The position numbers and the translations under genes are program-made. A DNA stretch of 36,867 bases from Cyanophora paradoxa. Taxonomy: Eukaryota > Glaucocystophyceae > Cyanophorales > Cyanophoraceae. The notes below the pieces were generated by a model. The model saw only the letters and a program-made list of their open reading frames with translations, had not been told where the DNA came from and made no database searches. Positions 1-10,536 of this stretch are shown here, piece after piece. The stretch is from the NCBI GenBank assembly GCA_004431415.1, contig QPMI01000373.1, positions 1 through 36,867 of the forward strand. The letters run 5' to 3'. Numbering within the stretch: the stretch's first letter is position 1; each line of letters opens with the position of its first letter.

Positions 1-3000
1 GCACGGCGTCGCACTGGGCGGAGAGGGCGTCCATCGCCGCCCGCAGCGCCCCCGCCGCCGCCTGCCGGCCCCGCTCAGCCCCGAGCCCGGGGCGGCGGCG
101 GGGCGGGGCGGGGGCTCGGGCTCGAGGGGCGCACGAGGGCGCCGCGCAGGCCGGCCTCCTCCCCCGGGCGGCCGGCGGGGCCCGCGCCCGCCTCCGCCTC
201 CGCCCGCCCCGCGCGCCCCTCCGCCTCCGCCACCCGCTGCGCGCGGAGGAAGATGAGCAATGCCCGGAGCGAGGCCAGGGAAGAGAGGGCGGGCGGGCGC
301 GCCCGGTCGCTCTCCGCGCGGAGCGCATCGAGGCTCGCCTGCAGCGCCGCCGCCTGCGCGCGCGCGGGGCTCGAGGGCGGACGAGGGGGCCCAGGCTGTG
401 GCCGCCCGCACCCGCTCCTCGCTGCGGTCGCGGGCGGCGGCGGCGCGCTCGAGGGCCGCCCGCGCGTCCGCCTCCGCCTGCGGCCCGCGTCAGAGGGCAG
501 CAGGCGGGGCGCCTGCCTCGGGGAAGGGCGCGCCTCGGCGAGCTCCTCGAGGCGCTTCTGGAGGGCCTCCGCCCGCGCCGCCGCCTCGCCCGCCCCCGCC
601 CCGCCGCCTCGGCCTCGAGCGGGGTGGCGGGGCGAGGGGAGGCCCTCGGGGCCTCCACGCGGCCTCCAGCAGCGCCTGCCACAGCCGCCGCCCCAGCTGC
701 TCCTGCGCGGGGGAGCCTCGACTCGGGGAGGAGGGGAGGTCGGGGGCGGGGCGGGCGGGCCTGGAAGCGGAGGGCGTCGTTGAGGGCGGCGGAGCGCTGC
801 CGCTCCCGCTCGACGCTCCGCTCCCGCTCCGCGGCCCGGGCGCGGGCCGTCTCGAGGGCCGCCCCGAGGCGCGCCACCTCGTCCGTCCGCTCCTCCAGCG
901 CCCGCCACACCCCCGCCAGGCCCTCCCGCTCCCCGGCCCCGCCCTCGCGCTCTGCCGCCGCCGCCGTCCCGCCCGGCTGCTGCGGCTGCTGCTCCGGGGT
1001 CGGCGAGGGCCTGGGGGGTAGACGGTCAGGCAGAGGCAGAGAGGCAGGGAGAGGGGCGGGTGCGCGCAGGAGCGAGAGGGGCCGCGCGAAGGAGGCGGCG
1101 TCGCCGCGCTCGGGGGGCGCGTGCGCGTGCGCCCCGGGCCCACGCGTCCGCTCCGCCCCGTGCAGCGCGCCAGCTCCCGCCTCGCCGCGTCCAGCTGCCG
1201 CTGCCGCCGGCCGCGGAGGATAAGGATTAGGGGGTCGGCACGAGCAGGGCGCGAGCTCCGGGCGGGGCTCGTTGCACACGTTGAGGTCGCGGATGACCTC
1301 GTAGGCCTCGGCCTCCTGCGGGCGCCTCGGGCTCTGGGCGGGGCGAGCGGGGCCGGCGGGGCGGACGCCGTGGAGGGCGCGGTCGCGCTGGTAGCGCTCC
1401 TGCGGGCCGGGCCGGGGCGCCTCGGGCGGGGGCGCGGGGAGGGGGCGGGGGGCGCGCCCTGGCGATCTCGAGGGCGGCGTGCTGGGCCACCTCCACCTGC
1501 CCCGCGACGCCCCAGCGCCCGCCCCTCACGCCCCGGCGGCCGGCAAGGCGGGGCGGGAGGGGCCCCCGCGCCTCGCGCCGCTGGCACTGCACCAGCGTGC
1601 TGCGAGGGCGCTTCAGGAGAGGGTGGAGGGGCGGGAGCAGGGGCGGGGCGGACTCGGCGGCCTCCTGCTCGCGGCGGGCGGCCTCGCGCAGCTTCGCCGC
1701 CGCCTCCTCGGCGCTCTCCGTGCCGGCCGCCGCCTCCGGGGCCGCGGGGCGGCGGGCGGCGCGGATTTCGTCGATTGCTAGCTCGGTGGCGCGGCCCTCG
1801 GCGCCCCGCAGCGCCGCCACCTCGCCCCGCAGCGCCTCCGCCGAGGCGAGCGCCGCCGCCAGCTGCCGCGCGAGCTCCTCCCGCTCCGCCCGCTCCTCCG
1901 CCAGCGCCGTCCCGGGCGCCCACGCCTCTGCGGCCGGGGCCCCCGCCGCCGCCCGCTGCCGCGTGCCTCAGCGGAAGGGAGAGGAGGGGAGCCTGTGGGC
2001 GGGCGCGGACTCGAGCTCGGCGGCGCGGCGCGGGCGGCCGCCAGCTCCGCCTCGAGGCCCCCGATCTGCGCCGGCTGAGACGGGGCGGGGCGGGGCGGGG
2101 CGGGGCGGGCCCGCTCGTCGGCCTCGCGGAGGCGTCGGCGGCGCGGCGCGGAGCTCCTCGAGGGCCACCGCCGCCGCGCCCCGCACCTCCTCCAGCGCCG
2201 CCGGCGCCGCCCCCGCCGCCTCCGCGCCAGCGCCCCCCGCAGCCGCTCGTTCTCCCGCCGCAGCGCCGCCGCCTGGCGCGGGAGACGAGCGCTCAGGCGG
2301 CTTGCAGGACGACCGGCGGCGGCGGCGGCGGCGGCGGCGGCGTGCCTCCTTGCTGAAGCGCTCGGCGTCTGCGAGGTGGGCGCCCAGGACGGCCTCCGCC
2401 TCCCGCGCCCGCTCCTCCTCCAGCGCCCCCTCCAGCGCCTCCCGCCTCTGACGGGCCGCCTGAGGAGCCGGCGGGACGCGCGGGCGGGCGGCGGGGCGGC
2501 GGGGCGTCGCGCCTCGATCTGGGCGGCGAGGCGGCGGCGGAGCGCCTCCGCCCGCTCCTGCTCGTGCCGCACCTGCCGCCCCCGTTCGGACGGCGCCGGA
2601 GGTCTGCCGGCCGGCGGCGGGCGGGCGGGCGCACGCGGGCGCGGCAGCGCTCGCGCTCATCGTCGCGCGCCGCCTCCTCCGCGTCCGCCGCCTGGCGCGG
2701 GGTCAGGTGAGCGGGGGAGGAGGGCGGGGCGGCGGGCGGGCCTCGTCCTCCTCGCTGGCGAGGCGGGCGGAGAGGTCCTTCACGGAGGCCTCCGCCACCG
2801 CCAGCCACGCCCGCAGCTGCCAAAGCGCCCCTCAGACGCCGGCGGCGGCGGCAGAGGCGGGCGGGCGGGGGCGGGGGGCGCGCCTCGTCTTCGCGGCGGC
2901 GGCGGCGCGGAGGGCCCGCCCCGGGTCCTCCGCACGTCCTCGTACCCCTCCGTCTGCTGCGCCTCGTCCGCGAGCGGCGCCCCGGCCTCCGCCCAGGCCT

Positions 3001-5578
3001 CCGCCGGCGGCGGCTCGGGGGAGGCGGCGCGGCGCGGCGCCATGCGCGCCGCCAGCGCGTCCCTGCGGCCGGCGCCTCCGCACGGGCGGCAGAGGCGGGC
3101 AGGGGGGGGGGGGGGCACCGCTGGGCGTGGAGGCTGAGGAGGTCGCGTGTGGCTCGCGAGAGCGCCTCCCGCAGCGTCTCCTCCCCGCCCCACTCGTCCT
3201 CCCCGCCGCCCCAGCCCCCGCCTCGCCCCTGCCGGCCGCGTCGGATGCGGGCGGGGCGGGGCGCGAAGGACGGGCGGGGGGCGTGCCCGATGCCGGCGAG
3301 ACGGGCGGCGAGGGCGTCGCGGGCGCGGTGGAGGGCGAGCGTGTCACTCGTCGCCCGCGCCAGCTCCTCCTCCCCGCCCCGCCTGCCCCGCCCCCTCGCC
3401 CCGGCTGGGCGGGCCGGGCCGGCGGGGACGGCGTCTGGAGCGGACCCGGTGCCGGCGAGGGCGAGGGCGGCGGCCTCGCGCGCGGTGGCGATGTCGCTGG
3501 GGCGCGTGAGGCTCGGGGGCGGGCGGACGGCGGGGCGGCACCGGACGAGGTCGGCGATGCGGTCGGCGGCGTCGGCGTGCGCCGCCCGCTCGAGCTCGTC
3601 TGCGGCCCCGCTCAGAGGGGGAGGGGGCGGGGGCCGGGGGCGCGCCCTTGAGGGCCCCGCGAAGTCGTCCCCGAGGGCCCCGCTCGCCGCCACCTCCGCC
3701 ATCCCCAGCCGCGCCTGGCCCCCCGCCCTCAGCGAGGCAGCCCGCGGCCGGCAGGCGCGCCGGCGGCGGGCCTGCAGCGCGAGGTTCTCCTGGCGGGCGG
3801 CGATGAGGTGCATCTCGAGCTCCGCCACGCGCGACGCGAGCTCGTCCCTGCGCGCGGGGAGGAGTGAAGCGGGGCGGGGGGCGGGGGGGCGGGAAGCGTG
3901 CGTCTCGGCGGAGGCGGCGGAGGCGTCGTCGGAGTCGAAGCCGAGGGCGGCGAGGGCGGCGGGCGGCGCCCACTCCCGCAGCTGCCGCCGCGCCGCCCGC
4001 GCCCGCTCCCGCTCCGCCGCCAGCGCCGCGTCCCGCTCCGCCACCGCCTGCGCCCCCGAATGACACGGGCGCGGAAGAGAGCGAGGGCGGGGAGGGGGCG
4101 GGCGCGCGGCCTGCAGCTCGGTGATCTCCCGCTCCATCTCCGCCGCCTCGTTCTGGTCCTCCACCAGTAGCCGCGCCGCTGCGCCTTCTCAGCCCCGCCA
4201 CCGCGCGGCGCCGCGCGACTGCCAGCGCACCGTTCGTGAGGGCGCGCCCGCGCTCGTCCGCGAGGCGCTCGGAGGTCTCGCAGGGGTCGCAGGGCCCGTG
4301 CAAGTGCGCCGGCGGCTCGAGCAGCTCGCCGCCCGGGCTCGCCGCCGGCGCCGAGGGCGACCGCGTATCGAAGCCCGGCGCGGCGGCGCCGTCCGGCGTC
4401 GTCGGCTCCACCACCTCGCACGAGGAGAAGGGCTCGCGCACCTGCTTCGCCCCCAACGCGGGATCAAATTCGCCGCTGGGCGGGGCGCGCGGGCCGGGGC
4501 GCGCGGGCCGGGGCGCGCGGGGCGCGCGCGGGCGAACGGAGGTGGCGGCGTAACGGGAGCTGTAGCGGAACGACTCGCCCGCCGCATCGAAGTCCTCTTC
4601 GGCGGACTCGATGGTGACGGCCGGGGCGGCCGCCTCCGCCGCCGCTGCCGCCTCCCGGGCCGCCCCCTCCGCCGCCGGCGCCTCCAGCTCCTCTTCGAAG
4701 TCGACGTCGGCGTCGGGCACCGACTCGCCTCCCGCGGTGGACAGTTCGTCCCCCTCGGCGCTCACCGCCGCCGGCCCCGCGCTGCGCTGTCGAATCAGCG
4801 AAGGCCTCTCGGATTGAAAGCGCGGTCGACGTCTGCCGGCGAACCGTCTTGCGGGCGGCTGGTGAGACGATCCCGCTGTGGCCAGCGTGGCCAGCGCCTC
4901 AGCGTCCCGAATCTCGACGTAATCGTGCAAGCGCCGAAGGCGGTCGCGAAGCGCCTGCAGGTCGCGGAGAGCAGACTCGCGCACGCGCGCCGCAGATTCG
5001 ACGCTCGACTCCGCCGCGACCAAGCGATGAGCGAGGCTCTCAGCATAAGCACGTTGCTCTGCGAGAGCGACCTCCAGACTCTGCGCGTAGTCGCGCTGCG
5101 CGAAAAGCTCCCGCGTCTGCCAAGCCAGTGCTTCCTGCGCCGCAAATCGTGTCAGCGAGCTCGAGCTCCAGATGCCGGATCGGCGCGCGCGGGGGTTGAG
5201 CCCGACGCGCGCGCGGGGCGCGCTCTTCACTTTGCGAGCACCTCGAGGGCCGAATTTTGAGCCCGGAGATCGTCGTTCAGTTGCAAAAGGTCTCGATTCT
5301 GAATTTGCGTAATCGCAAGAGTGCGCCGGCATTCTTGCATGGCGAGCTCAGCCGCGAACATTTGTTCGAATTTGATCGCGCCCCTGCAGACAATGTGCAA
5401 GCTCAGCAGCGTGATTAAAGTTTCGAGACAGCACGTACGCTTGATCCTGTTGGCGGCAGATCGCAGATAGCCGGTGCCGCCTCTCGGTTGAATTTTGCGG
5501 TACCCTGCGCCAGGGGTGGCTTCTTGCGTCTGGTTCGGTTGATGCGGACGAAGTTGCCGCTTCGGTAGAAGCAAACAT
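1..5578 (-). CDS. Large multi-exon coiled-coil protein, 3' end outside the window
   Basis: The minus strand carries a chain of exons rich in Ala, Glu, Arg and Leu with heptad-like spacing, separated by short GC-rich introns that end in CAG. The ATG at 5578 opens an exon starting MFASTEAATSS. A GT donor (gtacgtgc) and an acceptor ending ctgcag join it in frame to an exon reading IKFEQMFAAELAMQECRR (about 5230-5390). Clear coiled-coil stretches follow, for example EALAWQTRELFAQRDYAQSL near 5040-5140, VAELEMHLIAARQENLALQ near 3770-3840, ELARATSDTLALHRARDAL near 3300-3370, and ETLREALSRATRDLLSLHAQ near 3120-3190. A low-complexity acidic/proline region lies at about 4250-4800. The gene runs off the left edge. 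Exact splice sites below 4200 are uncertain because exons and introns are equally GC-rich. It resembles a cytoskeletal or centrosomal scaffold in composition only; I do not recognise a family. Confidence 0.7.
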
Positions 5579-5592
5579 ACATCGATCAACCT
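5579..5592. promoter_or_regulatory. 14-bp gap between two divergent start codons
   Basis: The minus-strand ATG of the coiled-coil gene (5576-5578) and the plus-strand ATG of the ATP-grasp gene (5593-5595) are 14 bp apart. If both starts are right, each gene's 5' UTR and core promoter must lie inside the other's first exon or intron. No TATA-like motif is obvious. One start could instead lie further downstream. Confidence 0.4.
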
Positions 5593-7823
5593 ATGACATT
5601 TGACACCTCCGGCAAGCGGCTGCTGGTAGTGGGTGCCGGCTATGAAGGTGATATCGATGCTGACGCCGACGCGCCGTCACGGCTCTGATACGTACGCCTC
5701 TCGAATGCAGGCAAGAAGTTCATCTTCGATCAGCTCTTCGAGATGGGCGTGCGGGTCGTCTTGGTCGACGGTGCAGACTGCGGCGAGTGGGCCCGGATCC
5801 ATCCCGCAGTCGAGGTACGGCTTGCTCTGAAGATACGCCTAGCCTTGAAAATATGCCTAGAAGCCTCGCTTCAGGCGCGTACGTGCGCGTACGCAACCGG
5901 TACGTTTTGATCAACGACGTCGACGTCGCGCGCAGCATCTCCTCGAGGTGGAGATGGGGAACGAGGACGCAGCTACAGCTGATGTGGTTAGATTAGTGAA
6001 GGCCCTTGGGAAACCGATCGACGGCCTGTACAGTGAGCCCCTACCGACCCGGTAAGGTCGCGCGCCTGATCGGGCCGCCCGTCTCTTGGAGCAGATTTTT
6101 GGGAGAACGACGTGGCTCTGGCAGGCAAGGTCAGCATGCGTACGCGTGCTCCACGTCGCCCCGGCCGCGACGCTGACCCGAAATTTCGCTGCCACCCGCG
6201 TGCAGCTCGGCGAGGCCCTCGGCCTAAAGCGCTGCAACTCGGCTCGCTCTGCGGAGATCTGCAAAAGCAAGGTTGGCGATGTGGGGCCCGGCGAGTCCCG
6301 CTAGCTTGACGCTGGGCCGCGCCGGGCGGCAGCTCCTGACGCGAGAGGCCCTGGCCGCGGCGGGCCTGCCGTCCCCGAAGTTCTACAAGATCCGCAACGC
6401 GGAGGACCTGGAGGAGGCGATCAAGTCGGTCCCCTTCCCGGCGGTCCTGAAGCCCCAGTTCGGGGCGGACGCTCAAGGGGCGACCAAATGCTTGGGCCCT
6501 GAGGACGTGCGCCGCTCGTGGGCCAGCAACCTCAAGCTCCTCAACGTCGAGTACGACGTGCGCCGCCGGCGCTGGAGCCGGGACGCGTTGCTCTCGCCGC
6601 TGAGGCCCGGGGGCACGCGGGGGGCAGGCGATCTACAAGCACGGCTGTGACCACGTGCTGGAGCAGTACCTCGACGGCGAGGAGGTTGACGTCGACCTTC
6701 TCCTCGACGACGGCCGCGTCGTGCGCCCCTCCCCTCCCTCTCCTTTCCCTTCCCTTCCCTTTCCTTTCCTTCTCCTTTCCTTTATTTTCTTTCCCTTTCC
6801 TTCCCTTCATTATTCCTTGCCGACGGGGCGGCGCGGGCAGATCTTCCAGTCGATCACGGACAACTGGCCGACGAACGAGCCCGACTTCGTGAACACGGGG
6901 GCCAACCTGCCCTCCCGCCTCCCCGCCGACAAGCAGGAGGCGCTCATCAGCCTCGCGATCCGCGCCTGTGCGCCGCGGCCCCGCATCGAGTCCCTCGGCT
7001 CGCTCAGCGGGGCGCAGCGGTGGAGGGGGCGGGCCTGCGGTACGGCTGCGTGCACGTGGAGGCCAAGTACACGTCGCGGGACGGCCCGCACATCGTCGAG
7101 ATCAACGGCCGCATGGGTGCGCCCCCGCCCCCTCTCCTTACTCCGCCCCCCGGGTCCTGATCGAGAGCGGGGGCAGCGGGGACGCCGTACCCGCACTGGA
7201 TGCAGCACGTGTGGGGGGTGGATCTGGTGGAGGCGCACGTGCGGGTGGCCCTCGGGCTCCCCTGCCGCCTGCACAAGGCCCCCGAGCCGCTCTGGCACAT
7301 CGTCGGCCTCTACTACCTCCAGGAGCGCCCGGGGCAGCTCACGGCGGAGATGGAGCGCCGCATGGAGAGACTCGAGCACGACGACCCCTCGTCTTCGAGG
7401 CCCGCCCGCCCGCGCCCCCTCGCCCCGGGCGCCGCCGCGCTGACCGGGCCGCCGGCTCGCGCTCGCGCAGGCGCACTGGGAGTTCCACGCGCCGCACGCG
7501 TTCGGGCCGGGGCCGCACCGCGAGATCGCGTACGTGACGTGCCGCTCCCGGCGCTCCTACGAGGAGGCCGCCCGCCACCTCCGCGAGATCTGCGCCGTGC
7601 GGCCCCTCCACCCGATCCCGCCCCGCCCGCCCTGACCCCTGCGCAGGCGCCCGGCGCGGTGCCGGACTTCGCGGTGGCGCGGATGCCGAGCCTGACGCCC
7701 ATCCCGGGCCTGCAGGGCGGCGTCGCCGGCAAGCGCCTCTCGGCCGGCACGCCGGTCGCCCCCGAGGGCCCCGCCCGCCGCCTCTCCGTCGGCGACGAGG
7801 CCGGCGCCACGACTGCCGCCTGA
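5593..7823 (+). CDS. Carnosine-synthase-like ATP-grasp ligase (full-length copy)
   Basis: Twelve exons splice to about 475 aa. Exon bounds are 5593-5647, 5711-5814, 5936-6032, 6095-6129, 6206-6271, 6333-6557, 6628-6720, 6841-6967, 7018-7116, 7177-7399, 7471-7596 and 7647-7823. The N-terminus KRLLVVGAGYEGKKF is a nucleotide-binding-like pre-ATP-grasp segment. NFWENDVALAG, FPAVLKPQFGADAQG (ATP-binding lysine region), EQYLDGEEVDVDLLLDDGR, ITDNWPTNEPDFVNTGANLP and VEINGRM (metal and ATP-binding acidic residues) match the ATP-grasp family of carnosine synthase 1, which joins two amino acids with ATP. The natural substrate here is unknown. Exon 10 lacks one C in the run at about 7386-7389, which breaks the frame; copy 2 has the expected run there, so this is probably a sequencing error. 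All introns are GT-AG except the one at 7400 (GC-AG). Confidence 0.85.
6725..6808 (+). repeat. Polypyrimidine tract inside an ATP-grasp intron
   Basis: About 84 bp of almost pure C/T, built from CCCTT, CCTTT and CTCCTTT units, inside the intron 6721-6840. Such mirror-like polypurine/polypyrimidine tracts can form triplex (H-DNA). It lies about 20 bp from the left edge of the 10-kb duplication. A copy lies at 16837-16920. Confidence 0.85.
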
Positions 7824-8087
7824 GCGCGAGCCGCTGAGCAGCCGCTCAGCGCTCGGCGGCGCCCGGCGGCCGCCTGCCGCACACAGGCCATAGCTTCTGG
7901 CGATGGCCCTGGGGTCTCCGCGCGCGGTTTCGTCGGCCTCATGATCGCCTTCCAAACGACCGACCCAACTTTCTCCCAGTGGCTCGCCCACTCCACACCG
8001 ATCCCATGCACATAGTGTCCAGCTTTATCGGGTTCCTTCACACTTGCACAGACGTCGACTTCTCTCCATCCTTTGCTTTTCGATTGC
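7824..8087. other. Gap between convergent genes
   Basis: This stretch follows the ATP-grasp stop codon and precedes the end of a minus-strand ORF. Base composition drops toward balanced GC near 7900-8090. It probably holds the 3' UTRs of the two convergent genes. I see no other gene or clear hairpin. Confidence 0.5.
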
Positions 8088-8381
8088 TCAAGCTTTCCGA
8101 TCATCGAATTTCCGCTTCGCAGTATAATTAGCAGCCAGCAGCTCCGCTGCCTTCATTTTCAAGAAAGCGTATTTACATCGACATTTTCCGACGTGAACCC
8201 TTTGTCCATTGCGAGCTAGATTTGAACGAGGAATCCGTTGAACCTTCGAGAAATTTACAGAGTAATCACAACACGGACATTTGACGTGGCCGTGACGATA
8301 ATGCAAAGATATTTGTACTGAATCCGAGCCTGTACATATGCATGTGCAGCGAATCGGGCGAGCAGCAGCCGCCCGCCTCAT
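8088..8381 (-). CDS. Small cysteine-rich ORF or alternative C-terminus of the upstream gene
   Basis: A 97-codon frame starts with the ATG at 8381, two bases past the stop of the preceding minus-strand gene. It contains CTCIC, HGHVKCPCCDYS and HVGKCRCKY, spaced like a zinc-binding ribbon or knuckle, followed by a basic tail. The segment is much less GC-rich than its surroundings yet stays open, which favours coding. If the last predicted intron of the upstream gene (about 8420-8490) is retained, this frame becomes the upstream protein's C-terminus. I do not recognise a family. Confidence 0.4.
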   Translation of the reverse strand: MRRAAAARPIRCTCICTGSDSVQISLHYRHGHVKCPCCDYSVNFSKVQRIPRSNLARNGQRVHVGKCRCKYAFLKMKAAELLAANYTAKRKFDDRKA

Positions 8382-8383
8382 GA

Positions 8384-10419
8384 TCACTCCCGCCCGCCGA
8401 GATGCATGTGCGCCATCTGCGGGGGCGCGCTCGAGGTCAAGGGGGCGGTACCGGTGGGCGCATCGAGCGGCACGCTGGGCGGGGCGGGGCCCGGCCTTGT
8501 GCGCGAACTCCTCGAGTGCCTGCGAAGCAAAGGGGCGGAGGTGAGGGCCAGTGGGCCCCGCGGGGGACGGGCCGCGCGCCTCTGTCTGCCGCTTCTCCTC
8601 GCGACCCTCACGCAGGCCCTGGGGCCGGGGGTTGGACGAGGGCGCGGAGACGAGGCGGCGGGGCGCGGGCACGAGGTGGCGGGCGCCGTAGAGGGCGTGC
8701 GGGGCGGCGGCGTGGCCGAAGCTGGGCGCTGGGGCGATGCCCGGGCGGTCCGCGACGATGTGGCCCTCCGCCGGGCCCGCGTGCCCGTGCGAGTGGTGCG
8801 CGTGCACCCGCCCCGCCACCGCTGCCCCCCGCCCCCTCGCCCGGGCCCGGCCGGCACGCGGGGCCGCGCGCCGCGTCGCGCCGCGCACCGCCGGAGAGGG
8901 CCTCCCGCATGAGGTGCGACTAGGGCGGCGTGGAGGGAGCGGGGCGGGGGCGCGGGGCGGGGCGGGCGGACGGCGCGGCGCTCCTCGAGGGCGCGGGTGA
9001 CGAGGGCGTAGGCCTCCTCGTGCGACATGTCAGCCGGGATCACCACCCGCCACCCCTTGCTCGTGTCGTACACCTGCGAATGCCTCCCGTGAACAAGGCG
9101 AGGGAGGGGCCACGGGCGCGCGCACTTCGCCCCACTGCGTGAGCGTCGGCGTCAGGCGCAGCCTTCGAGCGGGCGGGGGCGGCCGGACCTCGAGCGCGGA
9201 CGGGTCCTGCCCCGGGCGCACGACCATCTCCGTGCGCTCTGCTCCCGGACCTCAGTCGGGGGCCGCCGGGAGTCGGGGGAGGGGGAGGGGGAGGGTGCGG
9301 CGGGCCGGGGGGAACGGGCTGGTGGTACGTGAGGGCGTGCATCTCGTCGAGCTTCCGCAGCGCGTACGCCGTCGCGTTCCCCGCGCTCATCCACGACGGG
9401 ATCGGAATCACGTACCCCGACGTCGTCTCCACCACCTGCGCGGCCCCTCGGGTCAGCGGGGCCGATGCGGGGGCGGGGAGGGCGGGGGCGGGGCGGACGC
9501 CGCGGGTGTGGGCCTTGGGGCGGGCGGCGAGCTTCTCGTGGACGTACTCCTGCTCGAAGGCGGGGTTGAGGCCCCGCGGCACGACGACGCGGAACAGGTC
9601 GTGGTCCACCGCCATGTGCCCCGCGCACGGCGGCGTCTGGAACACCTCTGCGCCACCGGCGGCGTCGGCGACGACGTCCGAATCGGGAACACTGCCAAGT
9701 CTCCCCCATGCGCACCGCTGCGCTCCTCCTCGGTCTCCTGCGGGCGTCAGCGCGACGGGCAGATCCCGAGAGCGGGGGCACCGCGCGTCGCGATCGCACC
9801 ATACCCTCAAGGAGCTTGCGACGCCGCTCCAGCGCCATCGCGACCTTGTGCTCGGCCTCCTGCCAGGAGGATCCCGGACGCTGTTCAAGTGCTTGCAATT
9901 TGCGCAAGAGCCGCGTGCCCGACCTCGTTTGAAAGTCCTTCAGGTACCATCACATGAAAGCCAGCTTGCAGGTCAATTTCCTGAGCGCGCTCAGAACTAC
10001 GCGCGCGCTCTCTCTTCGCGGAGATCGAAATACTGAGCGCTCCAAAGCGCTTTCCGCGCGCTGGGCGCGCTTTGATACTCTTCCGTACCGTTTCTGCAAA
10101 AGCTTCGCGGCGCTGCTCGAGCGCGTTGAAGACGTGCGCTTCCGCTTCCGCTACAGTAAGGTGCTCTGGGACGCTGCGCGCGGGGGTGAGGCGGGGCGCT
10201 CTAACGCTTGGACAAGCGGCGCACCGGATCTTGAAGCCCGGGTTCCACGCTTCCATGTTTGGCGTTTGAAGTGCGCACACAGCAAGGAAGGGGGGTACAG
10301 TCTGCAAAGCGTGCGCGGCCTCAAATCGTCGTCTGCGCCTTCTCTCGCTCAATTGAAGGTGAGCAGCAGCTTATCGTTACCGGAATCACTTTGCGCAAGG
10401 GCGCCCGGGGGTGAAGCAT
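8384..10419 (-). CDS. Multi-exon protein with repeated P-x-x-[LM]-S modules (copy 1)
   Basis: From the ATG at 10419, a first exon MLHPRAPLRKVIP joins through a GT-AG intron to TVPPFLAVCALQ. At least five related segments follow: VPEHLTVAEAEAHVFNALEQ, VPEGLSNEVGHAALAQ, VPRGLNPAFEQEYVHEKLAA, IPSWMSAGNATAYALRKLDE and IPADMSHEEAYALVTRALEE. Each is a short beta-like stretch, a proline, then a predicted helix. Three (the 2nd, 4th and 5th) are preceded by Gly plus an aromatic and hydrophobic residues (GFHVMV, GYVIPI, GWRVVI). A His-rich segment (HAHHSHGHAG) lies near 8800. The model ends MAHMHLGGRE at 8384 using a GC-AG intron. Several joins, notably around 9700-9910, are uncertain. The family is unknown to me. 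Confidence 0.55.
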
Positions 10420-10536
10420 GCGCTGGTCTGCGCGCGATCCGCCGGCGCTCATCCCAGCGCGCAGGGGCTTGCTGGGTGTTTGCTCAACCGTAACATCCGT
10501 CGTTGACGGTCTCAAAACGACCGGAATACGGCGCAG

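Noticed and set aside
253-1021. Several long plus-strand frames in the first 2.5 kb.
   Set aside because: They are Arg/Ala/Gly/Pro shadows of the GC-rich minus-strand coiled-coil gene, with no domain or splice logic of their own.
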